From: Opitutia bacterium
GTDB taxonomy: Bacteria > Verrucomicrobiota > Verrucomicrobiia > Opitutales > T3Sed10-336
DNA length: 36,433 nt
Assembly (NCBI GenBank): GCA_003558065.1
Contig: PWMU01000095.1
Span: forward strand, 1-36,433
Direction: 5' to 3'
Part shown: in pieces, positions 25,040-33,900 of the stretch
Numbering within the stretch: the stretch's first letter is position 1
How the letters are laid out: each line of letters opens with the position of its first letter
The notes under the pieces: model-generated
What the model was told of the DNA's origin: nothing
Seen by the model: the letters and a program-made list of their open reading frames with translations, nothing else
Database searches by the model: none
Program-made: the position numbers and the translations under genes

Positions 25040-26712
25040 TGCGGAAAGTGCGGGTCGGGGGTTGCGGCGTCGTTGTTGGCCTGAAGGGGGCTGTCGGCAG
25101 CAGGCGCAGCTGTGGGAGGAGTGAGTCGACCGTGAGGCGAAAGCGGCCCCGCCCGGGAAGGGAGAACCGGACTTTCAGCTGTCGATTGGACCGGTAGGGA
25201 ATCGGTATGCTCGACGTAGGTTCCGTCGCGCAGGTCCGAATTGTGGGAAGCCCAATGGGTGCCGGCCTGAAGGACCGACACGGAGGGTTCCGCCGTCTGC
25301 AGGACTGGTCGGGGGTAGAGTCCGAGCCCGAGGAGGCCGATTGCGAGAACCCCCAGGATGGTGAGTTCCCGCGGCGAAAGGTCGACGAGCGAGCCGGCGG
25401 TTTCTCCGGGTTCCCCGTGAAAGACCCGCTGGATGATCCACAGGGAGTAAACGGTAGCGCCCACGATTCCGAGGGCCGCGAATACGGTGGCGGTAATGCT
25501 GACCTGGAAGCTGCCGAGCAGTACCAGGAATTCGCCGACGAAATTCCCGAGGCCGGGCAGGCCCAGTGAAGCCATGGCGAAAAAGAGGGCCAGAGCGGCC
25601 ATGCGCGGGGCCCTGGGCCAGAAGCCTCCCATGAGGTTCATGTCACGCGTGTGGAGCCGATCCTGGATTCCGCCGGCAAGAATGAAGAGAGCGCCCGTGC
25701 TCAGGCCGTGAGCGATCATTTGAACCACGACACCCTGAAGCGCCCAGGTATTCCAGGCAAAGACGCCGACGAGGACGAAGCCCATATGGCTGATGCTGGT
25801 GTAGGCGATCAGCCGTTTGAGGTCGGACTGGGCAAAAGCGAGCTTGGCGCCGTAGAGAATCCCGATGACCCCGAGGGTCATGGCAAACGGAGCGAAATCC
25901 GCGGAGGCTTCGGGAAACAGGGGAATGACGAAGCGAATAAGCCCGTAGCCACCTGTTTTGAGCAGCAGGCCGGCCAGGATCACACTTCCGGCGGTCGGTG
26001 CCTCCGTGTGGGCGTCGGCCAGCCAGGTGTGAAAGGGAAAGGCCGGGAGCTTGACTGCGAAAGCGACGAAGAAGCCGAGCATCAACCCCATCCCGAGTCC
26101 GGGGCTGAGTGTGGTTCCGAGCAGGTCGTCGTAGCGGAAAGTGTGGATGCCGGTTTCGGCGGCATGGGCGAAATGGAGGCCGAGAATGGCGATCAGCAGC
26201 AGCAGGCCGCTGGCCTGCGTGAAAAGGAAGAATTTGATCGCGGCATAGTTCCGGTTCTCGTGTCCCCAGATGCCGATGATAAAGTACATCGGCAGCACCA
26301 TGAGCTCCCAGCAGAAGAAGAAGAGAAATAGATCGAGGGCGGTGAATACGCCGGCGGTTCCGCCCAGAATCCAGAGCAGGTTGAGGTAGAAGAAACCCGG
26401 GCGATCGGTGACGGAATTCCAGGAGACAACGACCGAGAGGACACCCAGGAAATACGTCAGGATCACAAAGAGCAGGCCGAGGCCGTCGATCGCGAGGTAG
26501 AATTCGATTCCCGCCGAGGGAATCCAGGCCGCCTCGAAAGTCGCTATCCAGGGGCCGTCGGCGTCGGTGCCCCATAAAGAGAGCGCGACCAAAAGCGGAA
26601 CCGCCGTGGTGGCCAGGGCGATCCAGCGGGGGGCGGATGCCGAACGGACGCCGGCCGCCCACGCCGCGAGGCCGCCGAGTAGAGGAATGGCTATGATCCA
26701 GACGAGAATCAT
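25036..26712 (-). CDS. nuoM: NADH-quinone oxidoreductase subunit M
   Basis: Antiporter-like proton-pumping subunit; 558 residues against about 509 in E. coli. Core motifs are LFFFCWELMVLPMYFIIGIWG with the key Glu, FAVKLPAFPFHTWLADAHTEAP with the key Lys, and LKRLIAYTSISHMGFVLVG. The extra length is a soluble C-terminal tail of about 70 residues after LGLGLYPRPVLQ. It is rich in Ser, Thr, Pro, Ala and Asp and has no hydrophobic stretch, so it is probably disordered. ATGA overlaps at both ends couple it to nuoL and nuoN. Confidence 0.97.
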   Translation of the reverse strand: MILVWIIAIPLLGGLAAWAAGVRSASAPRWIALATTAVPLLVALSLWGTDADGPWIATFEAAWIPSAGIEFYLAIDGLGLLFVILTYFLGVLSVVVSWNSVTDRPGFFYLNLLWILGGTAGVFTALDLFLFFFCWELMVLPMYFIIGIWGHENRNYAAIKFFLFTQASGLLLLIAILGLHFAHAAETGIHTFRYDDLLGTTLSPGLGMGLMLGFFVAFAVKLPAFPFHTWLADAHTEAPTAGSVILAGLLLKTGGYGLIRFVIPLFPEASADFAPFAMTLGVIGILYGAKLAFAQSDLKRLIAYTSISHMGFVLVGVFAWNTWALQGVVVQMIAHGLSTGALFILAGGIQDRLHTRDMNLMGGFWPRAPRMAALALFFAMASLGLPGLGNFVGEFLVLLGSFQVSITATVFAALGIVGATVYSLWIIQRVFHGEPGETAGSLVDLSPRELTILGVLAIGLLGLGLYPRPVLQTAEPSVSVLQAGTHWASHNSDLRDGTYVEHTDSLPVQSTAESPVLPSRAGPLSPHGRLTPPTAAPAADSPLQANNDAATPDPHFPQ

Positions 26713-28604
26713 GATGAAAAGGCGATAAGGAGAAGAGCGACGGTGCCGGCCCCTAAAACGAGGGCATACCAGCGCAGACGCCCTGTCTGGGTTTCGCTGA
26801 GCAGTACGTGAAGGGCGCGGACAATCGCCGCGGCAAGGGTGTAGATGAAGTCCACGGCGTCGCGGCGGTTGATCCGGGCGGCGGCCGTGAATGGTTTGAC
26901 GATCAGTGTCCCATAGAGCCGGTCAAATCCCCAGCCCGACATCCAGAAGCGCTGCAGGAGAGAGCCGGAGAGGCTTTCGACGATTAGTTCAGGAAGCTCG
27001 GGACGTTTGATGTGGAAGAACCATGCGGTCAGCAGTCCGAGAAGCACCAATCCCGAGGCGATCACCAAAAGCGTCCACAGCTCCGCGTCCAGGCCTGGCG
27101 GAAGCGTGACTTCGGTCGCGATCGCCGTCCCGAGAAATTCGGAGAAAAAGGTGACGTGGCCAAAGGTGTGGGGCAATTCGACTCCGCCGCCGAAGGTGGA
27201 AAGGACCGCGAGAATAATCAGGACCGTGACCACCCGTTTCCCCGGACGATGAGAGACCTCGGTTTTGGTTTTTCCGAAGAAGGTCAGGAAAACCATCCGG
27301 AACGTGTACAGGGCGGTAACAACGGCACCCGCCACTCCGGCGGCCCAGAGTCCGGCCCCGCCGTGCGGCGATATCCACACGTCCCAGAGAACCTTTTCCT
27401 TGCTGTAGAACCCCGAACCGATCAGCGGAAGGGCGGCCAGGGAAATCGCGCCGATGAGAAAGGTCCAGAACACGACGGGAAGCTTTTTCCGGAGTCCCCC
27501 CATCCGGAACATGTTCTGTTCGTGATGCAGCGAAAGAATGAGGGCGCCGGCGGCCAGAAAGAGCAACGCCTTGAAGAGTGCGTGGGTCATGAAGTGGAAC
27601 ATGGCCGCCGACCAGGCGCCGACGCCGAGGGCCAGGAACATGTAGCCCAACTGGGAAATGGTGGAGTAGGCCAGCACCCGTTTGATGTCGCTTTGGACCA
27701 GCGCGGAAAAACCGGCGACGAGCAGCGTCGCGGCACCGATCACCGCGACGACAGCCATCACAACAGGCGCGAGTTCGTAAAGAATATGGGTTCGCGCGAT
27801 CAGGTAAACGCCGGCCGTGACCATGGTGGCGGCGTGGATGAGCGCGCTGACGGGTGTCGGGCCGGCCATGGCATCGGGAAGCCAGGTCTGAAGGGGAAGT
27901 TGCGCGCTTTTGCCAATTGCGCCCCCGAGCAGCAACAGCGATGCCGCGACGGCGAGTCCGCTTCCGGGTGCCCACTGTTCGCCGGCCCGGTCCAGAACAT
28001 CCTGGATGTGCAGCGTGCCCAACTCGGCGAAGAGCAGAAACAACCCGATCAGCAGGGCGGTATCCCCGATGCGTGTTACGACAAACGCCTTGCGCGCCGC
28101 CTTCCCGTTTTCCGGGTCGCGGTACCAGAATCCGATCAGCAGGTAGCTGCACAACCCGACACCCTCCCACCCGAGAAGGAGCAGCACGAAGTTGTCCGCC
28201 AAAACGAGAACCAGCATGAAGCCGACGAAGAGATTCAGGTAGGCAAAGAAGCGTTGGTAACCCTCGTCGCTTTCCATGTACTCCGCCGAGTAGACGTGGA
28301 TGAGAAAGCCGACACCGGTGATTACCAGAATCATAACCAGCGAGAGGGCGTCGAGATGGAAGGCAATGCTCGGTGCGAAGGTTTCCGTCTCGATCCAGGT
28401 CCACAGCGTTTGAGTGTAGGCGTTGCCGGGGGGAGGGGACATCAGGAATCGGTAGCCGATCAGCAGGGCAATGATCGTGGACAAGCCGACCGAGGCGCAT
28501 CCCGTGGCGGCGATTGCTGCACGCGGAAGATTTCCCGCAAACACGAGAAACAGGAAGCCCGCGAAGGGAAGCGCCGGAATGAGCCAGAGAAGATCGAACA
28601 TCAT
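26709..28604 (-). CDS. nuoL: NADH-quinone oxidoreductase subunit L
   Basis: Distal proton-pumping subunit with the long lateral helix; 631 residues, about 16 membrane helices. Motifs are LLLLGWEGVGLCSYLLIGFWY (key Glu), GAIGKSAQLPLQTWLPDAM and GPTPVSALIHAATMVTAGV (key Lys and the quinone-antiporter signature), and IKRVLAYSTISQLGYMFLAL. The C-terminus carries the GWGFDRLYGTLIVKPF segment before the lateral helix anchor. It starts one base after the nuoK stop and overlaps nuoM (ATGA). Confidence 0.97.
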   Translation of the reverse strand: MMFDLLWLIPALPFAGFLFLVFAGNLPRAAIAATGCASVGLSTIIALLIGYRFLMSPPPGNAYTQTLWTWIETETFAPSIAFHLDALSLVMILVITGVGFLIHVYSAEYMESDEGYQRFFAYLNLFVGFMLVLVLADNFVLLLLGWEGVGLCSYLLIGFWYRDPENGKAARKAFVVTRIGDTALLIGLFLLFAELGTLHIQDVLDRAGEQWAPGSGLAVAASLLLLGGAIGKSAQLPLQTWLPDAMAGPTPVSALIHAATMVTAGVYLIARTHILYELAPVVMAVVAVIGAATLLVAGFSALVQSDIKRVLAYSTISQLGYMFLALGVGAWSAAMFHFMTHALFKALLFLAAGALILSLHHEQNMFRMGGLRKKLPVVFWTFLIGAISLAALPLIGSGFYSKEKVLWDVWISPHGGAGLWAAGVAGAVVTALYTFRMVFLTFFGKTKTEVSHRPGKRVVTVLIILAVLSTFGGGVELPHTFGHVTFFSEFLGTAIATEVTLPPGLDAELWTLLVIASGLVLLGLLTAWFFHIKRPELPELIVESLSGSLLQRFWMSGWGFDRLYGTLIVKPFTAAARINRRDAVDFIYTLAAAIVRALHVLLSETQTGRLRWYALVLGAGTVALLLIAFSS

Positions 28605-28605
28605 T

Positions 28606-28914
28606 CTACCCTTTCATGGTAGCCGCCAGGTCGGCATCGAGACTGTTGTACCGCCAGTAGACCTGGAGAATGATCGCCAGGCCAATGGCCACCTCGGCGG
28701 CGGCCATGGTAAGGATGAAAATGAACATGACCTGTCCGTCCGGCTGTCCCCAATGCGCACCGGCAACCACGAAGGCGAGGCCGGCCGCGTTGAGCATGAT
28801 TTCGACAGCGACGAGCATGAAGATCAGGTTCCGCCGCACCAGGAGGGTGAGGAAGCCTAGCGCGAACAGGATCGCGGCGAGGAAAAGTCCGTGCTCCATC
28901 GGAATTTCCACCAT
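28606..28914 (-). CDS. nuoK: NADH-quinone oxidoreductase subunit K
   Basis: Small three-helix membrane subunit of complex I; 102 residues from the ATG at 28914 ([14 protein letters not shown]). A second ATG 15 bases later is equally usable. The conserved Glu of helix 2 lies in [16 protein letters not shown] and the helix 3 Glu in [15 protein letters not shown]; both are needed for proton coupling in E. coli. The start overlaps the nuoJ stop by one base (TGATG). Confidence 0.96.
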   Translation of the reverse strand: MVEIPMEHGLFLAAILFALGFLTLLVRRNLIFMLVAVEIMLNAAGLAFVVAGAHWGQPDGQVMFIFILTMAAAEVAIGLAIILQVYWRYNSLDADLAATMKG

Positions 28915-29486
28915 CAGCCGGCTCCTCCCCGCCCGCCCGGAAGCGGCTTGGTTTCGCGTGTTTCCGTATCCGGTCGTTCTTCGCTCATAACCGTGCGGCG
29001 TTCGTGCCGACGCAGGTGTGAGGCGCCCACGAGTCCGGCAAGGAGCAGGAGTGCTCCCAATTGGACGGCGATCAGGTAGGGGCCGAACAGGGCGATGCCG
29101 ACTTCTTCGGGGCCGACGTAGTGGGTCTGAACGGGCGCCTGCTCTCTTTCGGAGAGGACCCATCCGAGTATGCCAAGCAGCACCAGCGATACCAGGCCGG
29201 GCCCGGTCCAGACGCCCGGCCGCGTCCAGGCGCGCTCCTGCTCGTCCTGCTCGCGCCCGACGTTGAGCATCATGATGACAAAGAGAAAGAGCACCATGAT
29301 CGCACCGGCGTAGATGATCACTTCCAGGGCCGCCACAAACGGAGCGCCCAACAGATAGAAGAGCACGGCGACCGCCAGCAGGGAAACGATAAAATAAATG
29401 AGCGCATGCACCGCATTGGTGTGAGTGACCACGCGAAGAGTGGTCAGGACGGCGATGACGGCCACGATATAAAAGGCGGTTTCCAT
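28914..29486 (-). CDS. nuoJ: NADH-quinone oxidoreductase subunit J
   Basis: Five-helix membrane subunit; 190 residues. The N-terminal helix runs [20 protein letters not shown]. The conserved third helix with its Tyr is [20 protein letters not shown], followed by NVGREQ, the family signature. The last roughly 30 residues ([20 protein letters not shown] onward) are a charged cytoplasmic tail ending in a Gly-rich stretch. It begins 4 bases after the nuoI stop. Confidence 0.96.
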   Translation of the reverse strand: METAFYIVAVIAVLTTLRVVTHTNAVHALIYFIVSLLAVAVLFYLLGAPFVAALEVIIYAGAIMVLFLFVIMMLNVGREQDEQERAWTRPGVWTGPGLVSLVLLGILGWVLSEREQAPVQTHYVGPEEVGIALFGPYLIAVQLGALLLLAGLVGASHLRRHERRTVMSEERPDTETRETKPLPGGRGGAG

Positions 29487-29490
29487 GTCG

Positions 29491-30003
29491 TTACATCAGG
29501 CTCTTCGGATCGATCGGGGGATCTTCGTTTTCGGCTTCACCCTTACCCTTTCCGCCGATGGCGAGGCCGGCTACTTTGTAGTAGTTGTAGCCGTGATACT
29601 TTCCCTGCCCGTCAATAAGCAAGTGTTCCTTCTCGTAGACCATGTTCTGGCGGTTGTACTCGGCCATTTCGACGTCGGGAACCAGTTGAATCGCATAAGT
29701 CGGGCAGGCTTCCTCGCAGAATCCGCAGTAGATGCATCGGGAGAAATTGATCCGGAACATGCCGGGATAACGGCGCCCGTGTTCATCCTCCGCCGAGTCG
29801 AGTGCGATGCAGTCGACCGGGCAGGCGACCGCGCACAAGTAGCAGGCTACGCAGCGTTCGCCGCCGTCTGGGTCGCGGCTTAATATGATCCGGCCGCGGT
29901 AGCGCGGCGCCAGGTACGCCTTCTCTTCGGGATACTGGATGGTGACACGCTTATGGAAGGCGTGTTTGAAGACCAGCCACAGGGTTTTGAGCATGCTAAT
30001 CAT
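29491..30003 (-). CDS. nuoI: NADH-quinone oxidoreductase subunit I (2x [4Fe-4S])
   Basis: Peripheral-arm ferredoxin-like subunit holding clusters N6a and N6b that pass electrons towards quinone; 170 residues. Two CxxCxxCxxxC sets are visible: C51, C54, C57, C61 ([16 protein letters not shown]) and C90, C93, C96, C100 ([12 protein letters not shown]). The segments PPRYRGRI-like [25 protein letters not shown] and GKGEAENE closely match E. coli NuoI. The start may be ATG 30003 or ATG 29994; both precede the conserved part. A 148-base spacer with 7-bp repeats separates it from nuoH. Confidence 0.96.
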   Translation of the reverse strand: MISMLKTLWLVFKHAFHKRVTIQYPEEKAYLAPRYRGRIILSRDPDGGERCVACYLCAVACPVDCIALDSAEDEHGRRYPGMFRINFSRCIYCGFCEEACPTYAIQLVPDVEMAEYNRQNMVYEKEHLLIDGQGKYHGYNYYKVAGLAIGGKGKGEAENEDPPIDPKSLM

Positions 30004-30087
30004 TGGTCGAATGGGTCATTATCAAATTTTGATTCAGGTTCGGCGGCCTTCGGCCCAATGCCTCGACCCGCGCTTTGCAAGCCGTTC

Positions 30088-30122
30088 GAAAATCCAAAAT
30101 CGAAAGTCCGCACTCTGAAATG
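30088..30122. repeat. Heptamer tandem repeat in the nuoH-nuoI spacer
   Basis: Five consecutive 7-base units on the plus strand: GAAAATC (30088), CAAAATC (30095), GAAAGTC (30102), the degenerate CGCACTC (30109), and TGAAATG (30116). It lies in the 148-base spacer between nuoH and nuoI, the longest in the operon. Its orientation is opposite to the repeat before nuoE. The rest of the spacer has no gene. A GC-rich CGGCGGCCTTCGG is also present. Confidence 0.7.
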
Positions 30123-30151
30123 GAAGCACATCGGATTCATAATCGTTGGTC

Positions 30152-31108
30152 TCAATTTCCCCGGGCGAGCACGATCGCGCCGGTGATGATCAGGTTGAGC
30201 AGGGCGAGGGGAAGAATGAACTTCCAGCCCCAGGCGAGGAGCTGGTCGAAGCGGGGACGGGGGATGGCGGCGCGCAACAGAATAAAGAAGATGATGAAGG
30301 CCGACGTCTTAAGGAAAAACCAGACAAAGGGGGGGAGGACAGGTCCGTGCCACCCGCCGAAGAAGAGGGTGACGATGATGGCTGAAATCAGGGTGACGCC
30401 GACATATTCCCCGACGAAGAACATGCCGAACTTCAGACTCGAATACTCGGTGTGGTAGCCGGCGATCAATTCGCTTTCGGCCTCGGGCATGTCGAAAGGG
30501 AGCCGATGTGTTTCGGCGAGGCCGGCGATCATGAAGATCAGGAAGCCGAGAAACTGGGGGATGACAAACCACATGCCGGCTTGCGCTTCCACGATCTCAC
30601 GAAGGTTGAGGGAGCCGGACAATATGACCACCCCCATGAGAGAGAGTCCCATAAAAACCTCGTAGCTGAACATCTGGGCCGACATGCGCAGGCCGCCGAG
30701 CAGCGAGTATTTGTTGTTGGATGCCCAGCCGCCGAGGACGGTGCTGTAGAGTCCCATGGAGGAAAGTCCCAGGAAAAAGAGGATACCGATGTTTAAATCG
30801 AGAATAACGAGTCCCGGGGCGAACGGAATGATGGCGAATGAGAGAAGGGCCGTGACGACGATGATAGCCGGTGCCAGGATAAATACCGGTTTGTCGGCGG
30901 TCGGAGGAATCCAGTCTTCTTTGGTGACCATTTTAATCCCGTCGGCGACGAAGATCAGAATGCCGAACGGGCCGCAGCGGTTGGGCCCGAGGCGATCCTG
31001 CCAGAGCGCGAGAAGCCGCCGTTCGATCCAGACAAGCAGCCCAGCCAGCGTCATGAGGCCGATCAGGACGCCTTGAATAAGCAGGAAACTCTGCAGGATG
31101 GGATTCAT
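30152..31108 (-). CDS. nuoH: NADH-quinone oxidoreductase subunit H
   Basis: Membrane subunit forming the quinone chamber with NuoB/D; 318 residues, eight membrane helices. Motifs are WIERRLLALWQDRLGPNRCGP, KMVTKEDWIPP, GGWASNNKYSLLGGLR, SYEVFMGLSL, PFDMPEAESELIAGYHTEYS, FFVGEYVGV and RAAIPRPRFDQLL. The acidic loop residues lining the quinone channel are retained. Three bases separate its start from the nuoG stop. It resembles E. coli NuoH strongly, including LFFGGWHGP. Confidence 0.97.
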   Translation of the reverse strand: MNPILQSFLLIQGVLIGLMTLAGLLVWIERRLLALWQDRLGPNRCGPFGILIFVADGIKMVTKEDWIPPTADKPVFILAPAIIVVTALLSFAIIPFAPGLVILDLNIGILFFLGLSSMGLYSTVLGGWASNNKYSLLGGLRMSAQMFSYEVFMGLSLMGVVILSGSLNLREIVEAQAGMWFVIPQFLGFLIFMIAGLAETHRLPFDMPEAESELIAGYHTEYSSLKFGMFFVGEYVGVTLISAIIVTLFFGGWHGPVLPPFVWFFLKTSAFIIFFILLRAAIPRPRFDQLLAWGWKFILPLALLNLIITGAIVLARGN

Positions 31109-31111
31109 GGG

Positions 31112-33826
31112 TTACCAATGTCCGTCCGCGGGAAAAACAAGACCCGTGAGCCCGGGAAACCCGGCGGGAACACCGAGAACGCCCTGGGGCAGCCGGGTCC
31201 GGATCCGCGCGCGGAGTTTGTGTTGGCGTCCGAGGATTCTCAATACGATTTCGTCGCCCTCGTTGACGCCGCGCGCCGTTGCGTCGGCTTCGCCGATGGC
31301 GACGTAGGGTTCGGGAATGCGTTCGGCCAGGGCGGGAGCGTGGCGGCTCAGCTCTTCGGAGCCGAAGATGTGGTGGAGGCCCAGGACCAGGTACTTTTGG
31401 TCGGAGCGAGTGAAGGCTGCCGGAATATCCGTGAAAAACGAGTGGGTCGCCTTCTCCGGCTCGATAAGCCGCACTCCGGGGGCTCCCCCGCGGTTGGCCC
31501 CGCCGACCTCCTCCTGAAATTTGTTGAGCGCCTGCACCGAGTTCCAGCCCGGGGACCAGTAATGGCTGACCAGTTCCGCCGGCGGGATGGTGACGCTGCC
31601 CTCCATCGAAAAAGTAAGGGGCGAGTCGGAATCCACGGGCGGTTTGGGTTCACTGACATCCCGGTGTGCGAGCATGGCGGTGCGCCCGCTGAAACGCCGG
31701 GGGGAACGCGGGAACTTCGAACCGTTCTTCAGGAAATCCGCCGCCGGCGCGGCGTCGCGGGCGCCGGCGAGTTCCGGCAGATCCCGTGCCATAGCGGCCA
31801 GAACGTCGTCCAGTTCCTTCCAGCGGGGTTCCTCGCTGGGCGCCGTCCCGGATTCCAGGTGTCCCAGCCACCTCCAGCTCTCGAGCACGTCTTCTTCGGG
31901 AGCGAGCACCTGAAAGAAGCGCTGTGCGCGCGTTTCGTTGTTGACGAAGGTCCCGTCGCTTTCGGCGAAGGTTCCCGCTGGCAGGACGACATGTGCCCGG
32001 TCGGTGGTGCGATTGCGCAGGGAATCGATCGCGATCACGCTCTTGAGGCTTTGGAGGAAACGCTCGACATCGACATCGTGTGTTCGCCGGAACAAGTCGT
32101 TCTCCAGAATGATCGCGGTGTCGGCTGCTCCGGAGGAAACGGCCTGGTAGGCTTCACGCAGCGGACGGCCGCCCATGAGCCCGGCCCCGAAGGTGTTGGC
32201 TTCCGGCACGACCCAGGCCAGGGCGGCGGGCTTTTCCCGGCGCAGCAGCGCCCAGGCGATATTGGCCGCCGCACGCAGCAGGGATTCATTGCCGAGGCTG
32301 GTGCCGGAGATGATGACCGGACGTTTGGCGTTGGCCAGCGCTTCGGCGGCACGTTGGGCGACTGCGGCGTCTTCCTCCGGCAAATCATCGACCGGCGGGG
32401 CGTCGCCGTGGACGGCGCGGGCGATGGCGAACCCGAAGCGGGCGAGGTCTTCGGGAGCGCGGTAGACAACCGAGGTGGCCGCGTCGTCCAGGCGGGTTTC
32501 GTCGGCGGCGGCGATGTAAAGGGGGCCGCGGTCGGTCTGGATAACGTCACGAACGGCCCGGTCGTTCCAGGCGGGAACGCCCAGGGCCCGGGCGGTTTCT
32601 TCGGGAGCCCGCATAATCGATTGGCGAACGGCCAGCGCCATTCGCGGAGCGGTCTGGGTCAGATCTTCCCCCAGGATCAGGACGGCGTCGGCCTCTTCGA
32701 TCTCCCGGAGCGAAGCGGCCTTGGCCGGTCCGTGCCTCAGGATGTCGAGCGCCACGTTCACCAAATGCGATTCGGCCGCCGGGAGACCGTTGTGGAAATG
32801 GTCCTCGCCGACCAGTGCGCGAAGGGCGTAATTGGACTCCAATGACGCCCTGGGCGAGCCGATTCCGATGACGCGGCGCGCGGAATGAAGGCGATCGCGG
32901 GCGCGTTTGAGAGCGTGGTCAACGGAGCAGAACTCCGGCTTCGAATGGGTGTCGGTGTCGTGCGCGTCTTCGTGCAGAAGGGGGTGACGAATGCGTTCGG
33001 GGCGGTTGACGGATTCGTAGGCGTAGCGGCCCCGGTCGCAGAGAAAGTACCCGTTGATGTCATGGTGGTAGCGGTTGAGAATCCGGCGCACACCGCCGTA
33101 CCGGGCGCCCGGGAGGGTGTTGCAGCCGAGGCCGCAGTGGGCGCAGACCGACGGGGCGCTTTGGAGGTCCCACTTGCGCGTGTAGTGGCCCTTCAGGGTT
33201 TTGTCGGTGAACACCCCGGTGGGACAGACCTCGACGAGGTTGCCGCTGAATTCGTTTTCGAGGACGCCGTCCTCGGAGCGTCCGAAATAGACGTGGTTGT
33301 GGGAGGCGAACGCGTCGAGATCGCGTCCGCCGGCGTAGTCCTTGTAGTAGCGCACGCACCGGTAGCACTGGATGCACCGGTTCATCTCGTGATTGATGAA
33401 CGGCCCCAGGTCCTGGTTGGTGAAGGTGCGTTTGCGGAACCGGAAGCGGCGGTAGGCGTGGCCGGTCATAACCGTCATATCCTGGAGGTGGCATTCTCCG
33501 CCCTCATCGCACACGGGGCAGTCGTGGGGATGGTTGATCATGAGCCACTCGACGATGCTCTTGCGGAACTCGCGCGCCTCTTCGTCCTGGATGGAGATCC
33601 GGGTTCCCTCGGCGGCGGGAACCATGCAGGCCATCACGATCTGGCCCTGCTGGTCGTCCTCGTTGCGGTACTGGCGCACGGCGCATTGGCGGCAGGCGCC
33701 GACGGAACCGAGGGCGGGATGCCAGCAGAAGTACGGCAGGTCGAACCCGTGGGTCAGGCTGACCTGGAGCATGTTCTGCCGCGGATCGGCCTCGTAGGGG
33801 TTTCCGTCTATGTGAAGGGTGGCCAT
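31112..33826 (-). CDS. nuoG: NADH-quinone oxidoreductase subunit G (with N7 site)
   Basis: Large iron-sulphur subunit of the NADH module; 904 residues, the E. coli length. Ligands seen: N1b [2Fe-2S] C34, C45, C48, C67; N5 H99, C103, C106, C112; N4 C151, C154, C157, C201; and the additional N7 [4Fe-4S] site C228, C231, C235, C263 (CAHCGLGC, then YFLCDRGRY). N7 is found only in some bacterial lineages, including E. coli. The rest is a molybdopterin-oxidoreductase-like domain (DAVLILGEDLTQTAPRMALA, RAHVVLPAGTFAESDGTFVN) and a C-terminal beta domain. It is flanked upstream by a 74-base spacer with heptamer repeats. Confidence 0.97.
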   Translation of the reverse strand: MATLHIDGNPYEADPRQNMLQVSLTHGFDLPYFCWHPALGSVGACRQCAVRQYRNEDDQQGQIVMACMVPAAEGTRISIQDEEAREFRKSIVEWLMINHPHDCPVCDEGGECHLQDMTVMTGHAYRRFRFRKRTFTNQDLGPFINHEMNRCIQCYRCVRYYKDYAGGRDLDAFASHNHVYFGRSEDGVLENEFSGNLVEVCPTGVFTDKTLKGHYTRKWDLQSAPSVCAHCGLGCNTLPGARYGGVRRILNRYHHDINGYFLCDRGRYAYESVNRPERIRHPLLHEDAHDTDTHSKPEFCSVDHALKRARDRLHSARRVIGIGSPRASLESNYALRALVGEDHFHNGLPAAESHLVNVALDILRHGPAKAASLREIEEADAVLILGEDLTQTAPRMALAVRQSIMRAPEETARALGVPAWNDRAVRDVIQTDRGPLYIAAADETRLDDAATSVVYRAPEDLARFGFAIARAVHGDAPPVDDLPEEDAAVAQRAAEALANAKRPVIISGTSLGNESLLRAAANIAWALLRREKPAALAWVVPEANTFGAGLMGGRPLREAYQAVSSGAADTAIILENDLFRRTHDVDVERFLQSLKSVIAIDSLRNRTTDRAHVVLPAGTFAESDGTFVNNETRAQRFFQVLAPEEDVLESWRWLGHLESGTAPSEEPRWKELDDVLAAMARDLPELAGARDAAPAADFLKNGSKFPRSPRRFSGRTAMLAHRDVSEPKPPVDSDSPLTFSMEGSVTIPPAELVSHYWSPGWNSVQALNKFQEEVGGANRGGAPGVRLIEPEKATHSFFTDIPAAFTRSDQKYLVLGLHHIFGSEELSRHAPALAERIPEPYVAIGEADATARGVNEGDEIVLRILGRQHKLRARIRTRLPQGVLGVPAGFPGLTGLVFPADGHW

Positions 33827-33837
33827 GGTTGGGGGCG

Positions 33838-33858
33838 AGGTTCAGGGTTTGACGTTCA
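33838..33858. repeat. Heptamer repeat just upstream of nuoG
   Basis: Three consecutive 7-base units on the plus strand: AGGTTCA (33838), GGGTTTG (33845) and ACGTTCA (33852). They end 11 bases from the nuoG start, where its ribosome-binding site would be expected, and no Shine-Dalgarno sequence is visible there. Confidence 0.55.
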
Positions 33859-33900
33859 ATGTGGGCGCAGTACCGGAATTTCTTGGAGAAAATGGTAATT

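Noticed and set aside
27012-28622. 536-residue open frame antisense to nuoL and nuoK
   Set aside because: Extremely rich in Gln, Glu and Gly as expected from reading hydrophobic codons backwards; no domain is visible.
28915-29163. N-terminal extension of nuoK up to 29163
   Set aside because: The frame is open but overlaps nuoJ, and the extension is Arg/Pro-rich. The conserved protein begins at the ATG at 28914, which overlaps the nuoJ stop.
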